Positions 1-8,244 are shown, counted from the stretch's first letter. The stretch: 64,000 bases of DNA from JAAZBA01 sp964461815 (GCA_964461815.1 CAYWVF010000001.1:62001-126000), one strand, 5' to 3'. Notes: generated by a model not told the origin, from the sequence alone. Program-made: numbers and translations.

Positions 1-257
1 TTTTGGACAGGTATTACGTTGAGTGATAATCCGAAAGATGCACTTTCTTTGGAATTGTTTGTAAAATCAAAGGTTAAAACAAGTGCATCCTTGCCGGTTT
101 CACTGTACATGATGCATGAGCCTTTGTAATATAAATCGTATTTGCCGAAGTCTAAGAAATTAGGATCTGCGGGCTTCTTTTCGCCGCAAGCACACAGACC
201 TGTCAGCATAGTAAATGAAATAAGAATGCATATCATACATCTGAATTTTTTTCTCAT
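1..257 (-). CDS. putative lipoprotein, 3' end cut by window
   Basis: The reading frame opens at an ATG at 257 behind a clear GGAGG ribosome site and runs off the left edge, so only about 85 residues are visible. The N-terminus has two to three positive residues, a hydrophobic stretch and a Cys-containing lipobox-like region (LCAC, Cys near residue 24) followed by GEKKPADP, which points to a membrane-anchored secreted lipoprotein. After the linker, the sequence around residues 50-80 (ALVLTFDFTNNSKES) resembles the extracellular immunoglobulin-like DUF4352/DUF5067 type proteins of Gram-positive bacteria. That family assignment is from memory of the pattern only. Function unknown. Confidence 0.6.
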   Translation of the reverse strand, partial: MRKKFRCMICILISFTMLTGLCACGEKKPADPNFLDFGKYDLYYKGSCIMYSETGKDALVLTFDFTNNSKESASFGLSLNVIPVQ

Positions 258-326
258 TGAATTTCCTCCGGTTTTCGATCCTATCTGAATGAAACGGTAA
301 ATGAAATATTACCGTTCACTCCAACG

Positions 327-356
327 GTGCGGCGTGATATTGTTGTCACGCCGCAC
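327..356 (-). terminator. strong hairpin after the zinc-ribbon gene
   Basis: An 11-bp GC-rich inverted repeat (GTGCGGCGTGA / TCACGCCGCAC) lies just beyond the stop codon of the minus-strand operon. The expected U-run does not follow it, so it may be a stabilising 3' hairpin rather than a classical intrinsic terminator. Confidence 0.4.
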
Positions 357-382
357 TGTCATTGATCTCTATAGATTTACGC

Positions 383-1192
383 TTACGGACGCGGAGTGCC
401 GCAAAATTCGCAGAATTTGCCGCTGTTCTGAGCACCGCAGGCAGAGCAGACCCACGGACCTGCCGTCGGAGCAGCATTGTCAGCTGCCGAGGGTGCGTCG
501 GATACAGGCTGAGCTTTGGGACAGTTACGCATATCGAGAACTGTCTTGCAAATTTCATCTGCCATGTTGTAGTAATTACGATACTCGGGGTAGTCCATCG
601 GATCAAAGCCGTTCTGTGAGAAGCTTCCGACCGCACGACCAAAGCTCCTGCCTGCGCCTGACGGCATGGGATTCATTTCTATCGTGCTGTCATTGAGTCT
701 AAAGCGCATCTCATCAAAGTAGGGATTTCTCACAGAGACAATGATATAGAAGTTGTAGGTGTACTCATATCTTGGTGGATTGTAGCTGACCCTTTTTCCA
801 TCGGATGTTTCACGCTTCAGCTCCGTACGATTTTCATCGATGTCCATTCGACAGCCGGTGATAGCGTTGAAGTCCAAAATGTCGGGATTTACCTCTTCCA
901 GATCACGTGCGCTCGTTACAGTCAGCCAATTATGCTGCTCATCGAGCAGGAGCTTTGTATATTCGCCCATTGAACGGGTGATAGTAAACTGTGATGCACG
1001 TGTACGGTTTTCTTCACGGTATTGAAGCTGGGCTTTGATCTCATCAACGGTGGAATGACGGCGTTCCTCAAACCACGGTGAGAGCTTCTTGGCACAGTTT
1101 TTACAGAGATTGCCGTCCTCAAGCTTGCGATTTCCAAGAAGACCGATCTTCTCGCCGCATACATCGCAGTATTTTTTGTCAAACAGTCCCAT
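383..1192 (-). CDS. DUF4428-type N-terminal, zinc-ribbon C-terminal protein
   Basis: This 269-residue protein begins with a four-cysteine module (CDVCGEK ... LCKNCAKK, residues about 9-35) typical of the DUF4428 domain. A middle region follows that contains no recognised motif (residues about 60-200). It ends with a second zinc ribbon (VCSACGA ... FCEFCGT) in the last 25 residues. No signal peptide or membrane segment is seen, so it is probably cytoplasmic and membrane-recruited through partners. It is the last gene of the operon 2861-1388-1179-383 and overlaps the previous gene by 14 bases, implying translational coupling. Role unknown. Zinc-ribbon proteins beside SPFH proteins also occur in the Bacillus ydjFGHI membrane-stress operon. 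Confidence 0.75.
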   Translation of the reverse strand: MGLFDKKYCDVCGEKIGLLGNRKLEDGNLCKNCAKKLSPWFEERRHSTVDEIKAQLQYREENRTRASQFTITRSMGEYTKLLLDEQHNWLTVTSARDLEEVNPDILDFNAITGCRMDIDENRTELKRETSDGKRVSYNPPRYEYTYNFYIIVSVRNPYFDEMRFRLNDSTIEMNPMPSGAGRSFGRAVGSFSQNGFDPMDYPEYRNYYNMADEICKTVLDMRNCPKAQPVSDAPSAADNAAPTAGPWVCSACGAQNSGKFCEFCGTPRP

Positions 1193-1391
1193 GGTGTTCC
1201 TCCTGTAAGATTTGATGTGTCGATGTTGCTTGCTCGATAACGTCCGATGATTGAGCGACGAAATCCATCTGATCGGGATTTTCCATACCTCCCCAATCGG
1301 AAATTCTGTTTATTACAAAATGCTGATACAGAAATACTCCGATAGTCACCAGAAGTACCAGAATGAGTAAGATGATCAACACTTTTTTCAT
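1179..1391 (-). CDS. small single-pass membrane protein
   Basis: A 70-residue protein with a short positive start (MKK), one long hydrophobic helix (residues about 4-24, rich in I, L and V) and a polar tail of about 45 residues. The topology suggests N-in with an extracytoplasmic tail, or a signal anchor. Its ATG overlaps the stop of the SPFH gene (ATGA) and its 3' end overlaps the next gene by 14 bases, so it is translated as part of the same operon. It could serve as the membrane anchor for the soluble zinc-ribbon partners, which is an inference from context only. Confidence 0.65.
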   Translation of the reverse strand: MKKVLIILLILVLLVTIGVFLYQHFVINRISDWGGMENPDQMDFVAQSSDVIEQATSTHQILQEEHHGTV

Positions 1392-2839
1392 TTAATATCT
1401 CCGTTATCAAAGGGATCTCCGCACTCGGGACAGAACTTCGGAGGCTTTGTCGGATCCTCGGGCTCCCAACCGCATTTATCGCACTTGTACTGCGGAACTC
1501 CGGCAGGCTTCTTAGCACCGCATTCGGAGCAGAATTTACCCTTATTTACTGCACCACAGGAGCAGACCCAGCCATCGGCAGTTACTTCGGGCTTCTTCGT
1601 TCCGCACTCGGGACAGAATTTGCCTGTAGCCTCAGCACCGCAGTTCGGACATGTCCATGCATTTGAAGCCGGCTTCGGTTCGGGCTTTTTCGTGCCGCAT
1701 TCCGGGCAGAATTTACCTTGGATATCTGTTTTACCGCAGCTGCATGTCCAGCCTGTCGGTGCAGCTGCCGGAGCGGGCTGCTGTGGTTGCTGCTGTACCT
1801 GCTGTTGAGCTTGCTGCTGCTGACCCATTTGGTACAGTCCCTGTGCTGCGTTGAAGCCGCCGTTTCCACCCATCATGCCGCCTGCCATGCCCATGCCCAT
1901 AAAGCCTGTCATAGCGCCTGCGGAGTTACCTGCCGCAGTCTGCATAGCACTTGCGGTAGCCTCTGTCATACGACCTGCCATCATATATGGATTGGAGCCG
2001 ACTGTAGCAGCATCCTCAAGCTCGTTGATCTTCTTCATATCAGCTTCCGTCAGCGTGATAGGATTGAGCGATATCTTTTCTATAGAGATACCTCTCTCAC
2101 CCCAGTTTCCACGGAGCTCTTCATTCATAGCAGCTTTCAGCTCTTTAGCCTTTGCAGGCAGCTGAGCCGGACGAAGCTCCTGCTCAGAGAGAGCACCTAC
2201 AGCAGGCTGAAGTGCATCGATAAAGTCTGCCTTGAGCTGACCATCGATAAGCTCTCTTGTACATTCATCAGAAACATTTCCTGCCAAACGTGTATAGAAC
2301 AGCAGAGGATCGGAGATTACATATGTATATACACCGTTAAAGCGGAGGTTGACTGTTCTGCTCATGCCGATGCGCTTATTGACGACCTCGAACATGATAG
2401 GTGCAGGTGTTCCAAATTTATTATCGAGAATTTCTTTTGTGTTGAAATAGTAGATACGCTGATCCTTAGGTGTTTCACCGCCAAAGGTAAAACGCTTACC
2501 GATGGTCTTAAAGGTATCAACGATGCTCTGTCCGAGATTGCCGGAAAAGAGTGACGGCTCTGTGGAGCTGTCGTATGTAAATTCACCCGGCTCTGCACAG
2601 AACTCTGTGACCTTGCCCTGATCGACGAGGATCATACATTGACCGTCGGCTACAGCTATGAGTGAGCCGTTTGAGATCACATTTTCAGAGCCCTTGTAAT
2701 TGCTGCTGCGGCCGGAAACACGCTTTTGACCTTTACGCATCAGCACATTGCCCGGTAGAGAATCACAGTAAAAATATTCTTTCCATTGGTCGGCCATAAC
2801 ACCGCCGACAGAATCGATTGCAGCTCTAATAAGTCCCAT
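1388..2839 (-). CDS. SPFH-domain protein with four C-terminal zinc ribbons
   Basis: A 483-residue protein. Residues about 20-300 match the SPFH/band-7-like group related to Bacillus YdjI, with conserved patterns such as DGQCMILVDQGKV and the helical region ending in the ITLTEAD segment. A Gly/Met-rich patch and a Gln-rich linker (about residues 310-360) lead to four consecutive CxC/CxxC...CxxCG zinc ribbons. Such proteins form oligomeric membrane-associated scaffolds, and YdjI works with a PspA homologue in Bacillus. No PspA is visible here. Start supported by an AAAAGGAG site. Second gene of the operon that begins at 3355; 21 bases separate it from the upstream gene. Confidence 0.85.
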   Translation of the reverse strand: MGLIRAAIDSVGGVMADQWKEYFYCDSLPGNVLMRKGQKRVSGRSSNYKGSENVISNGSLIAVADGQCMILVDQGKVTEFCAEPGEFTYDSSTEPSLFSGNLGQSIVDTFKTIGKRFTFGGETPKDQRIYYFNTKEILDNKFGTPAPIMFEVVNKRIGMSRTVNLRFNGVYTYVISDPLLFYTRLAGNVSDECTRELIDGQLKADFIDALQPAVGALSEQELRPAQLPAKAKELKAAMNEELRGNWGERGISIEKISLNPITLTEADMKKINELEDAATVGSNPYMMAGRMTEATASAMQTAAGNSAGAMTGFMGMGMAGGMMGGNGGFNAAQGLYQMGQQQQAQQQVQQQPQQPAPAAAPTGWTCSCGKTDIQGKFCPECGTKKPEPKPASNAWTCPNCGAEATGKFCPECGTKKPEVTADGWVCSCGAVNKGKFCSECGAKKPAGVPQYKCDKCGWEPEDPTKPPKFCPECGDPFDNGDIK

Positions 2840-2860
2840 AATTTTTTCTCCTTTTCTTAA

Positions 2861-3355
2861 TTATGCCCACGGATCCTCCGCAGTAGGTATACGAATGCCG
2901 GTCAGTATGCTCGAATATTCCCACAGGAACCATTCACCTGTCGAAGCCTTTTGACGAAGCTTTATCGGACGAGGAGAATCAGCTCCCGGAGTTTTCAGAA
3001 ATACACGAAGGTATCCAGATTCGACATCCTGAGGTCTTGGATCTGCTAAAACATCAAGCACATACGGTGTGCTCGGCTTATAACCGTTTTGAGGTGTTGC
3101 CCCGGCAAAGTAGGCAAGCGGTAAATAGCTCTTACCACGCAGCCTGTCACGCAGGAACTGCACATCGTATGGCAGCATAGGCCGAGGACCGCGCAGTATG
3201 TTCATAGCCTGTGTGCCATCCGATTGATTCTTATCGAATATACTGACTGCACACAAAAACAACGCACATATACTTTCCGGTGTACCCGGCATTGAGTCTG
3301 CGAGTGACTGAAACTCCTGTAGGCTTGTGGGAATGCATTGAAGTCTCACCTGCAT
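2861..3355 (-). CDS. conserved protein, SPFH-operon partner (DUF6935-like)
   Basis: A 164-residue protein without signal peptide or membrane segment. The sequence has a pattern I associate with small proteins encoded beside SPFH/YdjI genes in Clostridia (RGPRPMLPYDVQFLRDRLRGK in the middle, then a Tyr/Pro-rich segment and a C-terminal GEWFLWEYSSIL). DUF6935 is the likely family but I cannot verify it. It is first in the operon, starting at an ATG behind GAAAGGAG. The context suggests it belongs with the SPFH scaffold. No catalytic motif is recognisable. Confidence 0.65.
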   Translation of the reverse strand: MQVRLQCIPTSLQEFQSLADSMPGTPESICALFLCAVSIFDKNQSDGTQAMNILRGPRPMLPYDVQFLRDRLRGKSYLPLAYFAGATPQNGYKPSTPYVLDVLADPRPQDVESGYLRVFLKTPGADSPRPIKLRQKASTGEWFLWEYSSILTGIRIPTAEDPWA

Positions 3356-3533
3356 AGTTATACTCCTTTCTCAAGTGATCTCTGCTGAGCTTTTTCAGAT
3401 GCTTGCCCGGGTGCATTTTTAAGCATGAGCAGTATACGATATTTTAAAGATACACTCCGCAACAGCATTATGATATTGCCGAGCTGCTTTCCCTCGTTTA
3501 CTTCACATATAAGCAGCACTTTTCGCTCAACAC

Positions 3534-3562
3534 TTGAAATCTACCATTTTTTGTGCTATACT
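3534..3562 (+). promoter_or_regulatory. sigma-A type promoter for the 3642-6832 unit
   Basis: TTGAAA at 3534-3539 and TATACT at 3557-3562 with a 17-base spacer. Transcription would begin about 3569 and yield a leader of about 260 bases before the solute-binding lipoprotein gene. No gene other than a short ORF lies in the 450 bases between 3356 and 3805. Confidence 0.65.
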
Positions 3563-3579
3563 GTAAAAAAGATTTTGAA

Positions 3580-3602
3580 GCAAACGCTGTGCAGGCGTTT
3601 GC
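3580..3602 (+). other. leader hairpin
   Basis: Inverted repeat GCAAACGC / GCGTTTGC with an 8-base-pair stem and short loop, just after the predicted transcription start. It is not followed by a U-run, so it is more likely a 5' stabiliser or regulatory structure than a terminator. Confidence 0.4.
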
Positions 3603-3641
3603 TTGCCGGAATACAGACCGATCCGGCGGAGGAATTTAAAA

Positions 3642-3731
3642 ATGCTTACAACATGCCCCTCCCATATATCCTATACTATATATTATAAGGAAAATCTCCG
3701 ATTTGTCTACCCTCAAAAACCCTCAAATTGA
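3642..3731 (+). CDS. possible 29-residue leader peptide
   Basis: A short ORF (MLTTCPSHIS... ending YPQKPSN) starting 9 bases after a strong GGAGG within GGCGGAGGAATTT. It lies in the leader between the promoter at 3534 and the lipoprotein gene at 3833. The GGAGG can pair with CCTCC at about 3657-3661 inside the ORF. It could be a regulatory upstream ORF or simply a chance match. No similarity recognised. Confidence 0.3.
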   Translation: MLTTCPSHISYTIYYKENLRFVYPQKPSN

Positions 3732-3832
3732 TAGGTTGTGCACAATTTTTTTCTTTTTTTAGTGGACTTGAGGTAAATGATGGAAAAAACGGCAGATAGT
3801 TCCGGGTGGGTACACCGCCGGAGAGGAAGATC

Positions 3833-5158
3833 ATGAGAAAAAGAATCGCTCTTATTTTGACCGTCATATTCCTGTTTGCAGCTATGTCGGGCTGTTCCGA
3901 AAAGGGCTTGCTTGATCCCAAGGAGCCTGTAGTGCTGACGATGTGGCATGTTTACGGTGAGCAGGCGGACTCGCCTATGAACCGTCTGGTTGAGGAATTT
4001 AATCAAACGATAGGCAAAGAGCAGGGGATAATCATCAATGTTACTCTTATGTCCAGTGCATCGCAGATCGGAGCAAAGCTGCTTGATGCTCAGGCACAAA
4101 CACCTGGTGTACCTGCTATGCCGGATCTGTTTTTCTGTCATAGTAATAATGCTGAGGAGCTCGGTACAGAAAATATACTGGACTGGAATACTATATTTAC
4201 AGATGAGGAGCTCGATTCCTTCGTGCCTGATTTTTTGGCTGACGGTATGGTGGATGAGCAGCTTTGTGTTTTTCCTGTTTCAAAATCAACACAGCTGCTG
4301 TTCGTTTCGGGTATACAGTTCGACCGTTTTTCTGCCGATACAGGCGTGACATACGATGATCTTTTAACGTGGGACGGATTTTTTGATGCTGCTGCGAAAT
4401 ATTATTCATGGTCGGGAGGAAAGCCCTTCTGCGCTATGGACTACCTTATTCGTGCTGTAGAGCTAAATGCCATGGAGTGCGGCGCAGAGCAGCTCTATAC
4501 TCGGGACGGATGGTATGACTTTGATAATGAGATATTCTGCGATTCGTGGATGAAGTTTGCCGACAGCTACGCACAGGGTCATATTATCGTTTCAGATCTG
4601 TATTCCAACACGCAGGTCATGACAGGCGAGGTCATGTCGGGAATCGGATCTTCGGCATCTATCTTATATTATAACGATACCGTGACATATCCGGATAATA
4701 CCTCCGAGCCTATGGATCTGCATATTTTACCTATGCCTAAGGCTGCGGAGGGAGATACACTTATAACACAGGCAGGAGTTGGGCTGTGTGCTTCGAAAAC
4801 GACTGAACAAAAGGCGGAGGCAGCGGCGGTTTTTGCACGTTGGCTGACAGAGCCTACACGAAATCTTGAGTTTTGCGTAGGTTCGGGCTATATGCCTGTT
4901 ACACAGGAGGCATTTGATCGTATCAGTGACTACGAGTTTTCAGCGGAGGCTTATCGAAGACTGTATACGACACTGAATGCAGTAAATAAGACTGCGACAG
5001 CTATACATGAGCCGTCCTTTGTAGGATATTATAATAAGGTGTATGCTCTCTATGATGCACTGCGTGAGATGCAGAAAGAAATGCCTGAGCGGATCACAGA
5101 GGAATCGTCACAAACAATTGCTGAAGAAACACTTGAAATTCTCAAGGCAATCGGATAA
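3833..5158 (+). CDS. extracellular solute-binding lipoprotein (family 1-like)
   Basis: The start at 3833 is preferred over the in-frame GTG at 3806 because it follows GGAGAGGAAG and gives a clean type-II signal peptide: MRKRIALIL..., a hydrophobic core and the lipobox MSGC with Cys at residue 21. The 441-residue protein has the ABC sugar-binding protein pattern: an opening VVLTMWHVYGEQ segment, MPDLFFCHSN in the middle and a C-terminal EPTRNLEFCVGSGYMPVTQEA segment. It binds a solute outside the membrane. No permease or ATPase gene is adjacent; the next gene, 12 bases downstream, is a membrane-bound LuxR-type regulator, so the pair may act in sensing rather than import. Confidence 0.85.
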   Translation: MRKRIALILTVIFLFAAMSGCSEKGLLDPKEPVVLTMWHVYGEQADSPMNRLVEEFNQTIGKEQGIIINVTLMSSASQIGAKLLDAQAQTPGVPAMPDLFFCHSNNAEELGTENILDWNTIFTDEELDSFVPDFLADGMVDEQLCVFPVSKSTQLLFVSGIQFDRFSADTGVTYDDLLTWDGFFDAAAKYYSWSGGKPFCAMDYLIRAVELNAMECGAEQLYTRDGWYDFDNEIFCDSWMKFADSYAQGHIIVSDLYSNTQVMTGEVMSGIGSSASILYYNDTVTYPDNTSEPMDLHILPMPKAAEGDTLITQAGVGLCASKTTEQKAEAAAVFARWLTEPTRNLEFCVGSGYMPVTQEAFDRISDYEFSAEAYRRLYTTLNAVNKTATAIHEPSFVGYYNKVYALYDALREMQKEMPERITEESSQTIAEETLEILKAIG

Positions 5159-5170
5159 GGTCGTAAGAGT

Positions 5171-6832
5171 ATGAAAAGAGTTCTCACCATTAAAAGAAAA
5201 AAGCATACACTTAAGCATAAGCTGTTTGCATATATGTTTTTATTGGCTGTATTTCTTCTTCTTCTGTTTTTTATTGGTATGTTCCTGATAGGAGGTTACA
5301 CCGATACAAAGCAGCAGATAGCCGATACACTGGAATTTCAGACTGAGGTTTTTGAAAGACAGATTACATCGTATTACAATAACCTCGCTGTTATGGGAAT
5401 ACAGCTGTCGGAGAGAACAGCAGGTTGCATCGATCGTTATCTCAGTGAGAATGATCTGAACTTTAGTGATCTGAACGGTTCGCAAACTCATGTGACAGGC
5501 GTGCAGGAGGCTTTGATAGATCAGCTTAACAGAAAGCTTTTGGAGACGGACTGTACAGGTGCATTTATTCTTCTGAATACACAGATCAATCCCAATGTTG
5601 AGAATGCGGAAACATCACGAAGTGGACTGTATTTGCAGCGAAACAGTCTTGATTCGACAGACAGCAGGATACTTCTTTACCGAGGACTCTCTGATGTTGG
5701 TAAGAATCATGATGCTATGCCGCACCGCAAATGGCGATTGGAGTTTGATACGGAGCAGTTTCCAAATTACGAAGAGCTGGTCTGTGTTGAGCCTGAAGCT
5801 CTTGCAAAAAGCTATCGTTTGACAGAGATCATAACTTTGCCGGGTACGAGTGAAAGAGTCATGCTTCTTACGCTTCCCATATTCGGCACTAATGAGCAGC
5901 TTTATGGTCTATGTGGTCTTGAGATCAGTGAGAGCTATTTTAAACATGTTTTTGCACAGCCATCTGAGCTGAGTCGTGCTACTTTTTGCCTAAGCAGAGG
6001 AGAATACGGCTTGACGGGATCTGAAAGCAGCTTCAGTGCAGGCATTGCAGATGGCTACTATCTCGCTCCGAACGGACAATTTCGTTCCAAGTCGTTCGGA
6101 AGCGGACTCTTCTCATGTGAGAGCGATGAAATGTCTTATATAGGAATGGTACGATCTGTGCATCTATGCCCGGGAGAGGACATGTTTTCCGTTAGTACTC
6201 TGATACCACGGCAGGATTATAATAATCTTGTGATAAAAAGCTTAGTGCGGATCGTATTGCTCATGGTGGTGATCGTTGCATTTTCTGCGATCTGTTGCCT
6301 TTATTTCAGTAAGCGGTATCTTAGACCGCTAAAGCAGAGCATTGCTCAGATACGTCAAAAAGAATACGGAAATACTGAGAGCCGAGTCATTGAAGTGGAT
6401 GATCTGTTTGCATTCCTTGCGGAACAGGATAGAAAAAGTGAGGAAGCAATTGCATCTATGCAAAAGGAAATGGATTCGATGGAGGAAAAGCTTGAGCAGA
6501 TACGGACGGAACGTAATCAGGATAAGCAGGAGCTTCAACGATTGGCATATTCCCGTAAGACAGAGGTAGATCCTAATGACTATGAGAATTTCAGACGAGG
6601 TATTCATGATCTGACCGTGACAGAGCGGCGAGTATTCGATTATTATCTGGAGGGTAAGTCGGTTAAAGAGATCACGGAGCTGATGGGGATCAAAGAGTCT
6701 ACGGTTCGATTCCATAACAGAAATATTTATGTGACGCTAGGTGTAAACTCTCTGAAACAGCTGCTGCGATGTGCGGCTATCATGAAGCAGGAAAGTGAAA
6801 ATATCGATCCCGACGACGAAACCTCAGTATAA
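5171..6832 (+). CDS. membrane-anchored LuxR-type transcriptional regulator
   Basis: A 553-residue one-component sensor. A basic N-terminus is followed by transmembrane helix 1 (about residues 19-42), an extracytoplasmic region of about 310 residues, helix 2 (about 358-380), a cytoplasmic coiled coil rich in Glu/Lys (about 420-465), and a LuxR helix-turn-helix (about 481-540; LTVTERRVFDYYLEGKS, then KEITELMGIKESTVRFH). The architecture resembles membrane sensors with dCACHE-like outer domains but ends directly in DNA-binding rather than a kinase. It is co-transcribed with the solute-binding lipoprotein, which may present the ligand to its outer domain. Targets unknown. Confidence 0.85.
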   Translation: MKRVLTIKRKKHTLKHKLFAYMFLLAVFLLLLFFIGMFLIGGYTDTKQQIADTLEFQTEVFERQITSYYNNLAVMGIQLSERTAGCIDRYLSENDLNFSDLNGSQTHVTGVQEALIDQLNRKLLETDCTGAFILLNTQINPNVENAETSRSGLYLQRNSLDSTDSRILLYRGLSDVGKNHDAMPHRKWRLEFDTEQFPNYEELVCVEPEALAKSYRLTEIITLPGTSERVMLLTLPIFGTNEQLYGLCGLEISESYFKHVFAQPSELSRATFCLSRGEYGLTGSESSFSAGIADGYYLAPNGQFRSKSFGSGLFSCESDEMSYIGMVRSVHLCPGEDMFSVSTLIPRQDYNNLVIKSLVRIVLLMVVIVAFSAICCLYFSKRYLRPLKQSIAQIRQKEYGNTESRVIEVDDLFAFLAEQDRKSEEAIASMQKEMDSMEEKLEQIRTERNQDKQELQRLAYSRKTEVDPNDYENFRRGIHDLTVTERRVFDYYLEGKSVKEITELMGIKESTVRFHNRNIYVTLGVNSLKQLLRCAAIMKQESENIDPDDETSV

Positions 6833-6848
6833 GTCAGCATAAATAACG

Positions 6849-6893
6849 AAAGCTTTCGATAAAAGCGATGATCGCTTTTGCCGAAAGCTTTTT
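6849..6893 (+). terminator. intrinsic terminator after the LuxR gene
   Basis: Two nested stems: AAAGCTTTCG / CGAAAGCTTT outside and AAAAGCGA / TCGCTTTT inside, followed by TTTTATATT. It closes the lipoprotein-LuxR transcript. Confidence 0.85.
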
Positions 6894-6949
6894 ATATTGC
6901 AAAGACTGTGCTCCATGGGTTCACCGTATCAGTCGAATAGGTACTTGAT

Positions 6950-6993
6950 ATAAAATAAAAAAGTGAGCCCTCGTAAAAAACACAAGGGCTCAA
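6950..6993 (-). terminator. intrinsic terminator after rplL
   Basis: On the minus strand GAGCCCTTG pairs with CGAGGGCTC around a short loop and is followed by a T-rich run (ACTTTTTTATTTT). It ends the rplJ-rplL transcript. Confidence 0.85.
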
Positions 6994-7032
6994 AAAGATA
7001 TTCATGCTGCTTTACTTACAGGAACAATTAAA

Positions 7033-7410
7033 TTACTTAAGTTCAACCTTTGCGCCAGCTTCTTCGAGCTTCTTCTGGATGGACTCAGCTTCGTCCTTAG
7101 CGATGTTTTCCTTAACAGGCTTCGGGCAGTTGTCAACGAGATCCTTAGCTTCCTTAAGACCAAGACCTGTGATCTCACGGATAACCTTGATAACATTGAT
7201 CTTGTTAGCACCAAAGTTAGCAAGAACAACTGTGAACTCTGTCTTCTCTTCTGCTGCCGGAGCTGCTGCTGCCGGAGCTGCTGCTACTGCTACAGGAGCT
7301 GCTGCGGATACGCCGAACTCTTCCTCAAGAGCCTTTACGAGCTCAGAGAGCTCGAGAACTGTCATAGCCTTTACATCTTCAATAAGCTTTAAAACCTTTT
7401 CACTAGCCAT
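7033..7410 (-). CDS. rplL: 50S ribosomal protein L7/L12
   Basis: A 125-residue L7/L12, the stalk protein that recruits translational GTPases. The N-terminal dimerisation domain (about residues 1-32, LIEDVKAMTVLELSELVKA) is joined by an Ala-rich hinge (about 33-52) to the C-terminal domain with the conserved EKTEFTVVLANFGANK and IKVIREITGLGLKEAKDLV segments. Normal length for the family. It is 72 bases after rplJ and is followed by a strong terminator. The start follows GGAGG with good spacing. Confidence 0.98.
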   Translation of the reverse strand: MASEKVLKLIEDVKAMTVLELSELVKALEEEFGVSAAAPVAVAAAPAAAAPAAEEKTEFTVVLANFGANKINVIKVIREITGLGLKEAKDLVDNCPKPVKENIAKDEAESIQKKLEEAGAKVELK

Positions 7411-7482
7411 TTTAAATTTCCTCCGTTAAATAATTCGTTTAATAATTTTTTCAAAAACTAATAAATGTAATTTATGCAGCGA

Positions 7483-8031
7483 TTATTCTGCTGCTGCTTC
7501 TCCGCCGTTTTTCTGCTCGAGAATAGCATTGAGAGCTACTGCGAGACCACGGATATTTCCGTTCAGTACGTTTACGAAACCGGAAATCGGAGCATTGAAG
7601 CCGCCAAGTACCTTTGCAATAAGAACTTCCTTCGGCGGAAGGTCAGCAAGAGCCTTAACTTCTTCTGCTGTGATAAGCTTACCGTCTACGAAACCGGCCT
7701 TGATCTTGAACTTATCGTTCTTCTTTGCATATTCGCAGAGAATCTTAGCAGCGGCTACGGGGTCAGACGGGCTGATAGCAAGAGCTGATGTTCCGTTAAG
7801 ATGCTCATCAAGAGCGTCAAAACCAACTTCTTTAGCTGCAAAACGTGTGAGTGTGTTCTTTACAACAGCGTACTCTACACCTGCCTGACGAAGCTCACGA
7901 CGAAGCTTTGTGTCGTTTTCAACTGTGATTCCCTTGTAATCAACTAAAACACCGGCACTGGCGCTACGCATCTTTTCAGCTAATTCAGCTACTATAGCTT
8001 GTTTTTCCTTAAGAACGTTTGCGTTTGGCAA
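7483..8031 (-). CDS. rplJ: 50S ribosomal protein L10
   Basis: A 182-residue L10, the base of the ribosomal stalk to which L12 dimers bind. The N-terminal globular domain has typical features (KEKQAIVAELAEKM, VDYKGITVENDTKLR, YAVVKNTLTRFAA), and the C-terminal helix that binds L12 carries an AVALNAILEQK pattern. It has its own promoter and an L10 autoregulatory leader, and is separated from rplA by a glycosidase-like gene, which is unusual. Start follows GGAGGTG. Confidence 0.98.
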   Translation of the reverse strand: MPNANVLKEKQAIVAELAEKMRSASAGVLVDYKGITVENDTKLRRELRQAGVEYAVVKNTLTRFAAKEVGFDALDEHLNGTSALAISPSDPVAAAKILCEYAKKNDKFKIKAGFVDGKLITAEEVKALADLPPKEVLIAKVLGGFNAPISGFVNVLNGNIRGLAVALNAILEQKNGGEAAAE

Positions 8032-8044
8032 TCTGTTTCACCTC

Positions 8045-8240
8045 CGTATAGCTATGCATCCGAAAGACAAAAGAAAACCCTTTGTCTTCCATGGAATTAA
8101 ATAATTCCGTTACCGAAGCCAAAGGGCGAAATTTCATATTAAATCACGGAGCTATGCCCGGATCAATTCAAATTTACACATCCTCGGTACGGTGGGATAT
8201 CCCATTTAAGTAAAACCCGTACGGTCTTCGGAATCAACTA
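8045..8240 (-). ncRNA. L10 (rplJ) leader, autoregulatory
   Basis: A structured leader of about 200 bases between the promoter and rplJ. CCCTTTG (complement of 8120-8126) pairs with CAAAGGG (8078-8084) and is followed by TTTTCTTTT, forming a terminator-like hairpin. An alternative stem AAGACAAA / TTTGTCTT shares the same bases, as expected for attenuation. Ribosomal protein L10 leaders of Firmicutes bind L10-L12 and reduce rplJL expression, and the position and size match that family. Exact motif boundaries were not computed. Confidence 0.7.
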
Positions 8241-8244
8241 TGTT

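Noticed and set aside
1718..2554. Long plus-strand frame inside the SPFH gene
   Set aside because: Antisense to a gene with clear zinc-ribbon motifs; low-complexity Cys/Leu-rich sequence without a start context.
3231..3416. Short minus-strand frame upstream of the SPFH operon
   Set aside because: Overlaps the first gene of the operon out of frame; no motif.
3806..3832. GTG start for the solute-binding lipoprotein
   Set aside because: The ATG at 3833 has a proper ribosome site and a clean signal peptide.
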